NCBI GenBank assembly: GCA_942159475.1
Contig: OW804094.1
Location: 127,272,755-127,336,754, forward strand
Origin: Sthenelais limicola
Lineage: Eukaryota; Annelida; Polychaeta; Phyllodocida; Sigalionidae
DNA: 64,000 nt
Reading direction: 5' to 3'
Shown one piece after another: positions 1-54,039 of this stretch. The position numbers and the translations under genes are program-made. The notes under the pieces were generated by a model. It had not been told where the DNA came from and ran no database searches. It was given only the letters and a program-made list of their open reading frames with translations. Position 1 is the stretch's first letter, and each line of letters starts with the position of its first letter.

Positions 1-3000
1 AGAGATTTTATTGTCGACAAGGAACACTATGTGACACACACAGCGACATGTATGACAGCCTCAATTATGGACTGACATCACGCTGGTCTGGTCTACCAAT
101 ACTATCGCAAATGAACTGGAGAATAATAATTGCTGAAGCATCATACACACACAAATTATACTGTTTTTGAAGTAGAAGTAGTCTCGCTTAATCTGCATGG
201 GTTCAGTCTTTAATGTGAATTCTGTTTTTGTAAGGAGGAGATATTAATTATCATGACTTGGCAATTCATAAGGGATTATACGGTGAATGCATGCAAGATA
301 GACATTAATTTTCCTATAATGACCATACTTTTATTACAGCAGTTTGGTAATTAGTAAGAACAAAATGGACATAGGCCCGCGGAAATATTGCCAAGCGAAC
401 GCCGACCAGTGGCTTTATAGAAGTATCCATTTAAGGCTCTTTGCCGCCCCATTAATGAATTATTTCTAAAAATAGACTGTATCAATCAATAATGGATCAC
501 AATGTTATGGTGAGTTCCGCCATTTCACCCAGTGAAGAATCGCAGAGAATATAGCAACTTAAGCGGAGTGGCTTCCCATGTCTCGACGATGTCTTCAGCC
601 TATTTATAACTGCCCTCGAGCTTAAATAGAGCCTGGCCTTATTTCATAAATGGCTCATCATCAAAGACCGAGAGTCTAGGTTTCCCCCACCCAAGAACTT
701 GGGGGTCGACCTCAATGAAGGATCAATGCCCGTCTAGGTGCTTGGTGATATTAGGTCGGGGGGTTCGCCTGTCTATAGGATAATTCATAAGAGAGATAAA
801 ACACGCAATACACCCCGACACATCATCCCAAGGCTCTAGCCAACACGGGACATGTGTGTATGCACACATTCACTTGCATAACAACTGACAAACGTATACA
901 TGCAAGCGGAGACCATGTTCCCGGCCATCACAGCGAATATACACACCGGATGACAGACGGTGACTAAAAAGATGCGACTGCCTCAACTGAGGAACCATTA
1001 TAGTGATTAAGCGCAAGGCTTGCTGGCGGTGTCCAGCTGTTGGCTGGCTTCCATTGTGGCTTCGAATGTGGCTTCGTTGAGCTGGCCGCTCGCTGCTTGT
1101 ACAGCAAGCTGCACAGGAAGCAGATTCACTGCCTCCTAAGTGCTTTAGGTCACGACATACGCAGATGGGCCATTTTTATTCGTTTTACATGACTTATACG
1201 CATGCACAGCCACTCTCCCTATAGTTTATAGACTATAGAGCATGCCATAGCAATAGAAAATTTGCCATGCTTCCTGCTGTGCTTGGTAGTATTCGGGCCT
1301 GACATGTAATCACCCCACTAAATACTGGGGCAGGCTTCAAAAATGCCTTCAGTCACAGGTGATTACAGGGCGATATCATTTGGTGATGAATTACTACCGT
1401 AATGAGGTGACCTAGATATTTACATGCGGCGCAATTTGTCTTTGTCAGTATAATATTTATTAATGCTACTGTTAATGTTTATTCCCATTCTCTCCCTGCA
1501 TGCGGACCCGAAAAGTATCATTACCATTCAATTTCTCGCGTCAGAGCCACCCGTAGGTTTATTTCCTCGAGCCGTATGACGCAGCTGAAAAAGATGGATC
1601 GGCCATCAGCTGGAATTCTCAGGCTCACTAGTTATCATTGAATGCCTCATCAATTGAGCCGCATGATTTCTTCCGGGCCTTGTCCCACAAACGCCCGCGA
1701 CATTGGCCTGTGCATATACTGAACACACAGTCAACAAGGTAATGTTAAACGCCAGTGTATAAATAGGGGCCCCCCATCTAGAGTGGGATAACACTATGGT
1801 GTGGTTTCGCAGGGTAGGAATCAGCTTTTGGCACCGTTATGAAATATTAAGTCGCTCGGTGGTCAGGAAGATGGCCTGGGGATAGTATGCAGAAATGAAA
1901 GGCTATCAAGGGGGTTAAAAGGGGTACTTTAACCCACAGCCGCCTGCAGTCTAACTCAGTTACCATGGCAGTCAAAAGCGTGGAGATGGGAACATCGCAT
2001 GTTGAGTATGAATACTAAACCTCACCAGAGGTTCTTAAGTAATCTATCAGAAAACACACTAAGTGGACGTGCATGAAAAAGCACATGGTCCCCCTAGATG
2101 AACAACAGGCCTATAGGAGTATCCCGATGAAATATTTACAGCGTGATGAAAAGCCAGCATTTTCAAATTGATACGACATTGCACTTAAATGGCCATTAAA
2201 TGCTAAATCGTACCCAGTCAGTATAGGCAGCAGCTGCGCAGTTAATTTTAGGAAAGATAATGTGGTCCAGATTTTTATAGACGGCGCACATGGTATACAT
2301 GCTGGTTCGTTTGTTGTGCTAAACTAGTTTTGTCTGCATACTCCAAGTCCTTGAACAAAATAAATTCCGTTTGAAGACATGACAGTTGTTTTTGTTTGAT
2401 CATATAATGGTAGGTTGTTTTAAAGGTGTGTGATGATAGGTGCTCAGTTTAAGCTGTCATGCAACGAGGTCAAGTAAATGGATGTACATGCAACGTTCAC
2501 TGCGTACATCTAGGCTTCTACTAAGTGAGCATCATTAGGAATTACTATATAGCTCGAATATCAATATTCAAGACGCATGTTCTCATCTGTACGGCTGGAG
2601 CTGTTGATTACATTCATGCATTATAGGAATCCCGCGTACAGAACGAGCAATCACTCTCCATCAGCCCCCCCAATCTAGAACCATGGCAATATTATACGGA
2701 CCTTGGCTGTACGGCCTGCGAAGTATATATATCTGAGATAATTTGTAGATTGTAAGCAATCGGTGTTATAAAATATCAGCGAGCAGCTTCGGAATCGAGC
2801 CAGTACCGGGGGTTCTAGCAGGCCTAGAGATCTGCATATAAAACAAGCATGTCCTATTCTGACCACGTAGGCACTGACGCAAGCAGACAGGCCCGATCCA
2901 CACTTCATGCCACTCTACAATGTCTATTCAGATAATTTCAGGCTGCATTAAGTGCATTGTTCCCTTCCTCTGATAGCTTTCCTTATAACCCAGTGAGTAA

Positions 3001-3410
3001 TGGTGTCACGCCAATCCCCAATAAGAAATGATTATCGAGCGGCGACGGAGCGCAATAGTAGATAAAGACAATAAGAAATGCTCGCTTCCATGGCCCAATT
3101 AGCTATACCACTTACAGGCTCTGAGAGCTAGGACCCTTGGCTGAAACAGAGCCGGGAATCTCTGACAGGGTATGTATATTTACGCTTGCACTGTCCTGAT
3201 ATTTAGCGTATTCCCATTGACACTAATTTCATCATGCTCGGGGCTAAGGACAAGATTTTCATGTGGCCGCGTCAGGAGGGAAGGAGAGTGTGTTTGAACG
3301 TCAATAAGAAAGCAAAGGCAAGCCAGAATCGAATAGATGTGCATCAAAGCACCGTGTCAGTGAATAACGGCCTTCCATTGGCATCAGCTGGCATCAGGGG
3401 ATCGGCGAGA

Positions 3411-3500
3411 GGTGGGGGGGGGGGATGTTGTTGAGTCGGTGGGTGCATGGGAGGGTGGAGGGAAGGGGATGAGGAAAGGTGGGGGTGGGGGTGGGGGATA
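3411..3500. repeat. G-rich tract with G-quadruplex potential
   Basis: Eleven consecutive G at 3414-3424, and GGTGGGGGTGGGGGTGGGGG at 3478-3496, a classic four-run G-quadruplex pattern on the plus strand. Confidence 0.8.
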
Positions 3501-4557
3501 AAATGGACTGGAGAAGTTGTAGGAGGGTGTATGGGTGTCGGAGGTGCTAGTGGTGACGATGAGGAGGCAGGGGTGGGTTGGGGAGGGGAAGGAGGGTGTG
3601 TGTGTGTGGTGGCGGAGTAGAAGTAGGACTTCTTCTACACAGACCGGAAACATCCATAGAACAGGACAACCACAGATTCAAAGTGACATGGAGGGAGGAG
3701 GCCTAGTGGAGGGAGGAGATTTAAAGGTTGTCCTCACCACTCAAAGCGCTGGTATGGCTACCTTGTTGAAGCAGGGGTTAGCCCAGAGGAGGACTTCTCC
3801 TCTGTCAGATTAAAGTACACCGTGATAGACCATGGAGCACCATTACTCTTGCTGTGACGGATCATTCCTATTCCCATTGATCTGGTCCGGTACAGGAAGC
3901 CTGCTTTAAGCAGTGTAATATGATGCTGGAGGACTAAATATATAGGCCGCTTACCGCCTGTAAAGATCTTGGTGGGCGATGGCAAGTTGGCTAATCGGGT
4001 GGGAATAATATTGCGTGTGGTCTGTTATCAAAAAGGTCGTGGTATGAGTTGTCTCCGTAGGTAGTATGATGGTGCATCTTTATCTAGCGCAACCAGCCGC
4101 CTGGCACAGACAAGATCTGGATTTATTGGTACACGGCCAAAATGCCCGCCCTATGTGTACCACATAGATAAATAATCCAAGTCATTAATGTGTTAATTAC
4201 AGTCCCTTGTCCCATACTTCTAATTAGGTCTAACCCTCCACCAGGCATGGAACCCTTATCGGTCTAACAATTTCCTATGTGAGCGCGTTCCAACGGTACC
4301 ATGCTATCAAGGGGCGCCTTGTCTTCAGTTCAAAAATAGACATGTACATATGTAGAACCTATTAAGGAGACCTTTCCAGGCATAAATGGCTTCCTAAATG
4401 TCAGTATTTCCCGTAAGAAGGCCGGCCTGTGAGTGCAAACCCTTCAGTGGCCGTGTATATGAAAAAATACATGTTAAAAATATAACGCAACTATTGGGAT
4501 GTTGTGAGTGGAGCTATCAAACATGTCTTCCATGTTTCAATTTACTTATAAATATAT

Positions 4558-4568
4558 GGGGGGGGGGG
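4558..4568. repeat. Poly-G run (11)
   Basis: Homopolymer of 11 G in AT-rich surroundings. Confidence 0.85.
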
Positions 4569-7500
4569 AGTTGCCATTTGATTAAACAATTCGAAGGAAT
4601 TGTTATGTAATAAAATTACGTTCATATTATATGTGATGTGTTAAAGAATAAAACAATGTTTAATGGACCGTTATAAAATGATGTTGTCTACTAAAGTTTC
4701 ATGAAAGTAAGTGGCTTCCATGGCTCTCTCGGTATATATAGAGCCTGCGATACATATTCATTTCCATATACTACTTTCCGTATGCGACACTATAAAACAC
4801 GAAGCCATTTGCATCGCAGCGCCCGGAAAGAACACTTCATTCCAGATACTACTTTGCTTACTAGGGAAGACGCTGCATACCCTCTAGATTGTCATCTATC
4901 AGGCAATGTTTTTGACAAAATGTAGAGTTGTATTGCGCCTATAATCAGTCCCATTCTCGAGCCCTAGCTTGCGTGAGGTGACCTGAAAGTCTGTAGATTG
5001 AAGGTCGGTACAGTTGGCGATTGTGCACTAGAAGCAGGCGCTCCATCAACACAAAGGCTCTCGGGACGCAGGTAGGCCATGCTTGGCAGCCTCTTTGTTT
5101 GCCCGTTAGACTGATGAAGCGATGGAGGGAGGGTGGGTCAGTGAATAGGGTCACCTCCACCCAACAGGCCCTGACCCAGGAGGCTAGAACACAAGAGAAT
5201 GCTGGACAATGGAGATGGTATAAACTGCCTGCGATTGATTTTGTTATTGTATTGGATCCAGTGTTATAGAACATTTACACTGTTTAAAATATGGCGGTGG
5301 CCGGCAGTTTAGTGGATATTTATGTATAAATAAGGGTGCAGTGACATAAATATTCAGGTTTCCTGATGAACATGTGCCGCATTCGGTTTCACTGTATGCA
5401 TTCATGTCATGCAATAACGTTCATTGACAAAAGCGACCAGAATTATTAATTTTTCAGCAGGACACACCTCGGCGATACGAGTATCCAAACTGATATCTGA
5501 TTGCGTGTTCGCTTCGAGTCTCCAGTCCAACCCCATCCCCCTTTAATTTAATCAATCTAAAAGTGCCATCAGAATCTAATTATAGATCCACCAGATGCAA
5601 TCAAGATAACCCTAAGCGGAGGACATAAAAAGCTATTGTTTAGAGTGAGCTACCCCATTTAATCCTCGCCGCATACAAGAGAATGTTCTAACGTGGAAAC
5701 CTTAATTCCTCTTTCATACATTACGGAATTAAAGTGCAATATTTTGAGTATAAATCACCTGATAGAGTCTACACACATGCAACCACTCTGGCTGCTATGT
5801 CTAGTCCGGTCTGACAGCTTTAGATTATATTGCATAATATATATAGAGCGGCACGAGCCCTGAGTGTATTTGAACAGCTCTTGGACTGTGCCTTATATGC
5901 ACTATACAAACTGGCTTAGGTGGTTAAATAGCAGCCCCTGTATTCTGGGCTGTTTCAGCTAAGGTACTTCCATTCGGTGTCATACATGTCTTCTTACTCC
6001 CCTGAGATTGCCATGTCTACGACTAGTACTTGACCCCTGAACGGCAAGCAAACTGACTCTTCTCTGCAGATCTGTGTTTAAAAAAGCGAGAACCTCTTGA
6101 GTCGTTCGCATGCTGGTACTGAGACTGCAGAGAGTTAACCATGCTATGCAGAGTACCCAAGGCTTTATGAAGTAGACATGTGGGGAGAAATCTACTTAGT
6201 AGGCAAGAACAATGACTTCTTGATAGAATAGAGAGTGGGTGTAAAGTATGACTAGGTGACTTGAATCTCTAGGCAGTGTAAATGGGCGTATGGATTGTCT
6301 GAGAGGACAGAGTCCCGTTCAGCCTTTCCCCTTCAGCAGGGCGGATCACATGCGTCGGCCTTGTATGCGTATCAGATATCATGCAGCATTAGCTGAACCA
6401 CAAACTGGGACTATTTTCCACAGCTCCAGTCCGGCTGAGCAAACACGCGCAGACACGGACTCACCATCAAACCAAGAGTGATGGAGCGAGGAGCGGCTAT
6501 ATAGCCAGCTTGGCAGGAGCAGCTCACCAGAAAAGGGTTTTCTGAAAGACCTAAGCTCGGCTAGCTCAGGTCAGATTATGGTCTCAGGCATCATAGGCAT
6601 AACAATCAGTAATCCTTCGGGCTATACACCTATATATTGTATATATACTCCTTCTCAGCATTCTACATATTGTTACTCTTGCAATCGGAATGCCATTGCA
6701 TGCCAATCCAGAGCAATAAATCATATAACTCTAAAGTGCCAAAGTATATATGTATCATCATAATCTTGTGGTCTTGTTCGATAACCCTGATTTTTTCCCC
6801 ACAAACGATTCCTCATTCCTCGATGGAACCGTGAAGTAATGCATAAACAGACACCCAACACGCAATGACCCAAAGTATAAAATATTTACACGAACTAGAA
6901 CCGGACGCGAACCCATTAAACTATAGATGTAATTATAAACCTCATTAATGGGCTGGCGTTCGCTTTACGCTGCGCCTTGCGTGAAGAACTGAGGGCCCAA
7001 TGTTTCTCGCTTCGCCTGACAGAAAGGATACAGGCATCTTTCTGTGAATAATTCACTCCGTTGGAGGGCTGTCTGGAATAGTCGAGAGCGCTTGTGTGCT
7101 ATGATCCTGGCAGGTGATAATTTCATTGCTAGAGAAGTGCTTTGCTACAGCGTTATCTTTTTTTGTCTCTTTCTCTCTCCCTTCTTCCCCTCTCATCTAT
7201 TTGATCTCAGTGAGTTGAATATCCGGCCTTGTTTCCCTGCCCCATTATGTCTCCCAATGCTACGGTATTCGCGGCGATCCTGACCTATATGATCATAGCG
7301 TTTTAACGCCTAATGCATAATTCATCGCTCCATTGCTCTCCTCCTCATCCACCTCCATGCTCTCTCATGTTTTTCCCCTCGCAGAACCCAATTCATTGCG
7401 CGCGGGAAAGAGCAGCACGAGCGAGAGAAAGAGAGAGAGCGAGAGGCAGCGTACGCAATGATGTGCGTATGTGCTTATAAACGTGTGCCTGCCTGAGAGA

Positions 7501-10500
7501 GGAAAAGTGAGGGTGTGTGTGCGTAGGCCGAGAGAGATATATGCGATTTTGCCATATATAATATAGGCACTGACACGTGCTGCAAAAACCTACTATCAGA
7601 CACTTCCGTGAGGGGAGAACACGAGTGAAAACCGTCATAAAGCATGTCTAAATGATTGTTTTCGATCCGTGGACAAGCCAGATAAACAAGTGCTTTGTTA
7701 GGATCACATCGCGGCTACGAATAACTTCAATGTATTGAAATTGCGGCCGCGAACAGATACGCATATGGAAATTCGACACAGCAGCCAATAATATTTTCCA
7801 TCGCTTTTTATAGTTTGTGCGATCGATGGAATCTGATACCCCACCCAATGAATTTTAGGTTCAGAAAGCGAACGTCCTTGCTATTGAAATGGAAATGTTT
7901 ATTTTTTTAACTTATGTATAGGATGAATGAATGAATATCCCTGTATATTTAGGCGGGAAAGCGAGTGGGTGGAATATGGAATGAATGCTTATTTATAGAT
8001 AGACGATATAGGGAGGAATCTTGCTGCCCATGTATACATAGGCAATATGCACTGGGAACCACTTTTAGCTAATACTCGAGCCGAACCTGGGCGAGCAATT
8101 TATATTGCACCCACTGTCTGTATCAAACCGGCAGAAATCTGCTCCCATCAAATCTAACAGAAAAAGGCCTGTGGCGTTTGTAATCAAATCCAATGAACAA
8201 GGTGCTTTTGCTCGTGATAGGGAGACAATGGGCATCCGCTATTTATGGTGGGGGTTGGGAGGGCCGCCATTGTTTTGGTCGTGTGTGTTCGATTGCGGTG
8301 TCAATTGAGGGGTTGGCTGGCTGGGTGGTGGGGATCTCTCTTCCTCACACGTGGGAAAACACCCTCCCCCCTAGCTCCCCGTCCTCCTGTGTGTCGTAGG
8401 TTCATCCCGTGACAGGCTTATATGTGCCTATCATTTGGTACAGGAGGAAATGAACCGGTCTATTTATATATGGCGTTATTGGATGGTGTAGTACATATAG
8501 ACACTCACGTGAGTTTCACAAGAATCGAGTTGATCCTCAGGTAAATAGGACATGTGAAACTGAGTCTATACGAAGGCGAGTGCTACGTCATTATATTTGA
8601 ATTCCTTTTCTTGGAATAGATATTAAATACTCGAAATGTAGATACTTTGGGTTGTTTATATCGCCATAGATATTTTAACTGGGGAGAGCAGTTTCCATTT
8701 TACCAGAAATAACATGTTATTTGTCATGGCTGTATCTATATATAGCGCATATTGTGGAGATTTTTTTCATACCGGCTCTTTGGCCATCATCTAGTCCAGG
8801 ACCTTCTTAAGAGGGTTTGGATCAAGCCATCTTCATATCATACATGTGGACAAGGAGATTGTTAAGAACGACGGGAGGAAGGCTGGGCGGTGCCCTGGAG
8901 GTGAAGGCATCGATCTCCTTTGGTAGGTTGTAATGATGTGTTGGCACGGAGGTGATGGTTGTCTGTGGTGGTCTTGCCAATAGGTCCATACCAACCCCTT
9001 TTACTCGCACACCTCCATTGCTACATGCAACAACCCGCAACCCAGCCACATCCTTTAGCAAAAGAATATGGAAATAGAAGCCAACAATCAAGCCACTTGT
9101 ACATATTCACAAATGCTCACGCCTGTGTGAGGAGAGGGGCAAGCTGTGGGGTTGTCATGCTCGTAGGCCATCAACAATGTGACAATATAGTCTTGTATTG
9201 TACAATATTGGGAGACTGGGTCTTCCTCCTAAGGCGCTTTCCTCTCGCCCCAACAAGCCTGTGAACACTAACCAAGGTGTACTGACAGAAAACCATCATC
9301 ACGGCTTTCAGGCTTGCCACTAACGTAGTCCGGGCCATAGGTCCTTGTCTAGCTTGTCCCGTGTGGGCGATTTCCACGGCCGAAATGGACGAGTTACGCT
9401 GCCTAATGGATACGTAGAGAGCCATGAATGCGATCAAGTCGGAAACACTAATATCTCGACCTAATAACTTCTGTCACAACTTGGGGCCCGCCCGTTGCTC
9501 GTGGTCCGTTTAGGGGCCGGGCCTCGGCGAGCCCAGTCAGACTGGTTACTACTACTCCATTTCGCCTTGTATTGAATTGCTTTTCCATGTCCAAACACGC
9601 CACCATGAATTGCATTTTAAATTTCATCAAATATTCAGCGCAGATGCATCGATTTCGTGAGTGGATTAGGTTGAATCTAAGTTGGATGAGTTGGGGGTTG
9701 GTGGTAGCGGTAGTATTACTAGCAGTAAGGCTTGAGACTCAGGCCATGCGAGATGATGAAATGGGTGTAAAGCAGATATAAGGGAATTGAATAGATCGAT
9801 AGAACTTGGGATATGTATCCGTACGTTTCTCTCCATATTATGCTAAGGTCTAGAGTAAGTGTGTTGCCCCACACATGGCAGCGTCTATCCGGGGCAGGTG
9901 TAAGTAGTATATGGGCATGCCGAATATTAGCAGGTGTAAGGCCCACATATTTACGAGTTCATTATATATGTATATGGCGATGCGAACAACTAGGCTTTCA
10001 TTCAAAGAGGCGATATTTCTTGTGTTAGTCACTGAATACATTTACATGTTTTGACACCGGACATAACTCGAGAGATTTGGATGGAATAATTGGGTAAAAA
10101 AAATCAAAAAAGAGAATTATAACTAATCAAAAAAGGGACCAGAGAGCCAGAGAATGGACTTAAGAACTTAGTGTAACAGCAACCACCAAGAGACGGTCAA
10201 ATCATTTTCAATACAATTTATTGTATAATCTTTTTTGACATGTAAAAGTACAAATATTGCAATACAACCAAACTACATAAGAAACGACAACAATGAGCCA
10301 GCTGTTTATAAGACTCCTCCATCATTTGGGGGTTTTAGAGTATATCATTGGGTTTGTTCTCAGTATCATGATAATATAGTCTTTTAATAATAATAAAATC
10401 TGTTTTACCAATAGGGCTCCTACACCAGGCATGACCCAGTAGAAAGTGTCTTAAGAGACACAATAGGTGTAAACAACTGAAAACAGGCTAGGCATACTGG

Positions 10501-13112
10501 GGAGACATGGGCAAGATCGGGCCACTCCATTTGACACCTTGCATTCGCGGTCGTACAGTATTTGGGCGACCCCCACCAACTCAGGAATAGGCTACCATGC
10601 AACAACCCAAATTGGAGGCCTAACTTTAACCCAGTGTTGAATTGCTAGTCGGACAATTACAGAACAGGAAATTGGAACAACCACGAAACATCAACATTTA
10701 ATATGGAATGCAAGCGACTAGGATTATTAAACGTTAAATGAACAAAATATGGCGGGGCCACACGATTATCGACCCAGTAAAGTTACCATCGCGCAGCCCC
10801 GACCTAAAGTTTGTAATTGACTTTTTTCCTACAACTACAATAGCTAACCTACAAAGAACTCCTTTAGAAAAGGAGGGCGCAAAATCATCATCCAATCATA
10901 ATACCTGAATATATCAATCAATCAATTCATAACTGCCAGCTGTCGAACACAGTAGTCAAAGTCTAGACATAAACCTGGCGAATGAAAAAGCTTTTTGTTT
11001 ATAATTGCCCTATATACAGACCATATCCAATGAGATTGAGAGGGGAGGGCGAGTCCCCCATACGATGAGCCTGCCCTCCGTAGCATGACAAGTTTCTCAA
11101 CATAACCACTTTTCGTTGCTTTGTTTCAAGGTATTATAACGTTGCTGTGGGGACGCAGACTGTGCCCAGGCTGCACGACAGTTTACAGAGATGCGGACCT
11201 TCGTAATATCTTAATAATTCATTTTACTTAGTAATCAATAGTTTGGTGTAATATAAGAGTCCATTTGGGAGCATTGCCAGTACACAAGTAACAGTCTCAA
11301 CTTTCAATCAGTCAATCATCTGCCTCAATCAATCTATCAATCAATACAACCATTAAGGTTACGAGTATTTCCAAAAAGGAATAAGTATATTCCAAATTAT
11401 AAATCAGTACGATAGTACATAGGAGCTGTTGTGTCACCGAGCAGAGTATACATAAGGGGACACAAGCTTGACACTAACAAGATTATACTTCAAGCAGTCC
11501 GGAGTTGAGACATGCCACGAGCCATGCAAGAACCGTGTTGGATAACAGCTGACGGAAATCAGTGAGTAAGAATTCAATGGGTATACGCACATGTGAGAAA
11601 TAACAGTCAAGAGATACACATTGCACTCAGTGTATTATTTTAGGTACACTACGTACGTATTATGTATGTTATATAGCCATAGAAGAATAGTATTTCCAGC
11701 TTTGGCTTTGAATCCTGCAGTTTGTCTTTGGAAAATAGATGCGAATCTCTCTTGGTACAGAACACACAAGATTCTTTGTCAGCAAGCTGAACTGCGTACG
11801 GTTATTATACATCCCACATCACCCTTTGACAGGGGCAAGGTGATATTTTAGTGTGCTAAAGGAGTGTCTTCAACAGGGTACAGCGTAACAACAAACAACC
11901 ATTTTCCAGAAACAACTTCCAATTTGGAAATGCTGCATTTGCAATTGTGTTCACCATATATTATCATTTATATATTATGTTCACCGTTAATATTTTATAA
12001 TCATCACTCTGGGATTTCATTTTAGTTTATTTCCACCATATACAAGTAACTTTGGTTTGGAATATTTAGACTTTACACTTCTTCCACTTTATACATTTGA
12101 TCCCTTTTCAATGCATGATTCTTTTATTTTTTCTGGAAATATGTTCCAAGAATAGTTTAACCTCCAAATAAAGAGCAATTTACACGTGGAGGTTGGCTTA
12201 GAGTGCAAAAAGCCCTACAAAAGCTACTCTGCACTAGTTCTATAGAAATTCTACATCGCCGTTAGAAGGAATGTCTATGAGTAACAATGTACAATATTTT
12301 CAGACCTGGTGCATGATTACGAAATATCCTATCCCATCATTGATATTAACATCGTTGATTCTAAACCTTTGAGGTTTGTCGATATCCATGTTGTAAAATT
12401 TATCAAATTGTTTTGGTCTAACTCAGGTATTTACAATTCTCTAATGTGACCATTTTGAATGTATGAAAATCTCCAGTTTGTATGAAATGTTATCTGCATG
12501 TAAATGGAAGAACATTTAATTGGCATAAGCTTCCCCAGCCTGGTGATCTTATTCTTGAACATACAAACCCCCAATCCGCTAATAGCCAACATCTAGAGTA
12601 CGTCCAACATACAAAAATAGACTTTCTGCTTCTTCGTGGAAGTTGAAGGTGTATCACTATCAATGATCGTTCACTCCCATTCCCCAACAACACACAACGT
12701 AACGTTTTGTCTCCATACCACGGCCGTATACCGCTCTGCCTCTAAGCCCTTCCATGGGTTTTATTTCATTATCTTCTTTACTATTTTTGTGTTAGGATGG
12801 TTCATGTCCATCACATGCAAATTTAAATGGGGATACTCGAAATCAATGGAACACAAAGGAATCCCCAAATGTGAAACAAGACAACCAAAAGTTATGAATC
12901 CTCGATTCTGGCTGTTGAAGTGGGTTTGATCTGTTCGTCAAGTATAAGCACACGACAACACAATGAATAGTATCAAGAAACTCTATCAAAAGTAGGGCTC
13001 AGTTAGTTCTAAAAGCTAAACTGTGTCAGTTAGTAATAATGGCAATAATGATAATAAATAAACTAAGTACTCGTATTCACAATAGTCTAAAATAAATAGT
13101 GAGGGGGGACAA

Positions 13113-13128
13113 GGGGGGGGGGGGGGGG
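13113..13128. repeat. Poly-G run (16)
   Basis: 16 consecutive G on the plus strand; poly-C in the putative ELAV 3'UTR, a possible site for poly(C)-binding proteins. Confidence 0.85.
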
Positions 13129-13706
13129 AGACTTCGTGATGTGAAAAGGGAGGTGGGGGGCAAAACTCAAACGTCAAGGAGAATAAATAAGATTAATATG
13201 AGAAATAAAGACAAAAGCAATCCAAACTTTTAGCATGACACAAATAAAATTTAATCGGTTCACCACGATGAACAAACAAAAGCGATAATATATAAATAAT
13301 GTGAGGTGAATTGTCCAAGTAGGTAATACTGGAACCAAAGAGTGCCCGAGCGTCTTTTGTGAGTTTCCTATGGCAACACGGAGGCTTGCTACACCACTGC
13401 TTTTTCACTCACAAAAAAAGTTGAATCTCATAAAAGATCGATTATTCTAAGTAAAGGGTACTTGATAAACACCTATCTTACAATCAAATAAACATTATGA
13501 GAAACAGCAATAAATAAGTGTACTCCATTTACAGTGAATACCTCATAAATTATGCTCAAGAACACAAGTGTTCTCTAAAATGTTCCTTAGCTAACATAAA
13601 TAAGAAAATGGGACAATGTAAAGTTTGTTAAATTTGCCGTGTGGGAATCCTGACCACATTAAAATGTCCAGTTCCTTGCAGGGTACTATACGTGTGAACA
13701 CATTTT

Positions 13707-13722
13707 CATCATCATCATCATC
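13707..13722. repeat. Trinucleotide (TCA) repeat
   Basis: Five TCA units just 3' of the ELAV stop codon in transcript direction; further ATC-type units occur to 13.77 kb. Confidence 0.8.
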
Positions 13723-13972
13723 GTCTTATCATATCTCATCTTCTTCTATCAATTTGTTGTATCATCATCATCAGTAAATTTCATCTCGAGGTTAGATGTG
13801 TTCCCAAGCGGGCCATGAGACCAAAATGTTCTATGTTCATACATACAGTCGATTTCACATGGTCCTAAAGCCCACCGATCCACCATATACAACACATTCT
13901 CCGGCTCCTGACTAGCAAGCTGCAGTCATTCCGCTCTCTCTGCGCTCTTTCTCTCATCGTAACGCTCGCCAT

Positions 13973-53405
<39,433 letters not shown>

Positions 53406-54039
53406 CAATCATTCGAGCAATCAATATTTTAGTTCAGATGACATCAGTTTTAAAGTAAAAATAAACACTGGGATGAATCACATCTAAATTAGCTAGATAG
53501 TAGTATCTTGATAGTAGGCCTATCACTCAGTATTGTGAATTTAAAAATAAATGTAGTTCAACTAATTCAATCCACTTTAATTTGGCATTATATTAAACTA
53601 TTAGGCTATCAAGCAGTGACATAAACAATTTGTTTGTGACAGTACAATACCCCCGTGTTGCCATGTTACGAAAAAATAATCAAAACACCAATGAAAATAT
53701 ATCAAAAATAGAAATAAAAACAAAATAAAGCAAACCATTCCCAAACATGAATAGCACTTTAATGAAGTCAATGACATCCTAAGTCATCCTTTGAATTAAA
53801 AATAAACATACAGCATTGTTAACAAAAAGTGAAAAGTCATCACACAATTATTGGGACCTTGTAATTGGTTTGGTAATTAAGCACACCTATCATTTGTGAC
53901 CCCTGTAAGCAATATATATGAGCGATTCTAATCTTTTGAATTTTTCTTCGGCTATATGTCTCATGTTATTGGTGTTCTGTCTATACCTTGTTAACCTCAT
54001 CCACTGGTATAATGAAAAATGTACTCCTTTCTTTTGCAG

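Larger units (their letters stand above)
1..10199. other. Non-coding flank beyond the ELAV 3' end
   Basis: No exon with recognisable protein similarity was found on either strand; open frames are short or low-complexity. The region contains purine-rich and G-run tracts (3.4-3.6 kb, 4.56 kb) and homeodomain-type A/T motifs (for example CCCATTAATGA at 448-458 and its inverse near 6.95 kb). It is presumably intergenic. Confidence 0.5.
10200..13972 (-). other. elav: Probable long ELAV 3'UTR
   Basis: No coding sequence is visible between the stop codon and about 10.2 kb, and the stretch is AT-rich in character. Possible poly(A) signals in minus-strand sense are AATAAA at 12128-12123 and at 10222-10217. 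The last is followed, in transcript direction, by U-rich runs (complement of AAAAAAATC and CAAAAAAGG at 10,097-10,137) as expected for a cleavage region. ELAV-family neuronal mRNAs typically have multi-kilobase 3'UTRs and are autoregulated through them. The exact end is inferred; transcripts would settle it. Confidence 0.4.

Noticed and set aside
3384..3653. Open frames on both strands in a G-rich/C-rich tract
   Set aside because: They are produced by simple sequence (Pro/Ser or Gly/Val runs) without splice context or similarity.
9448..9640. GC-rich stretch resembling a decayed transposon coding region
   Set aside because: No terminal repeats, target-site duplication or transposase motif could be found.
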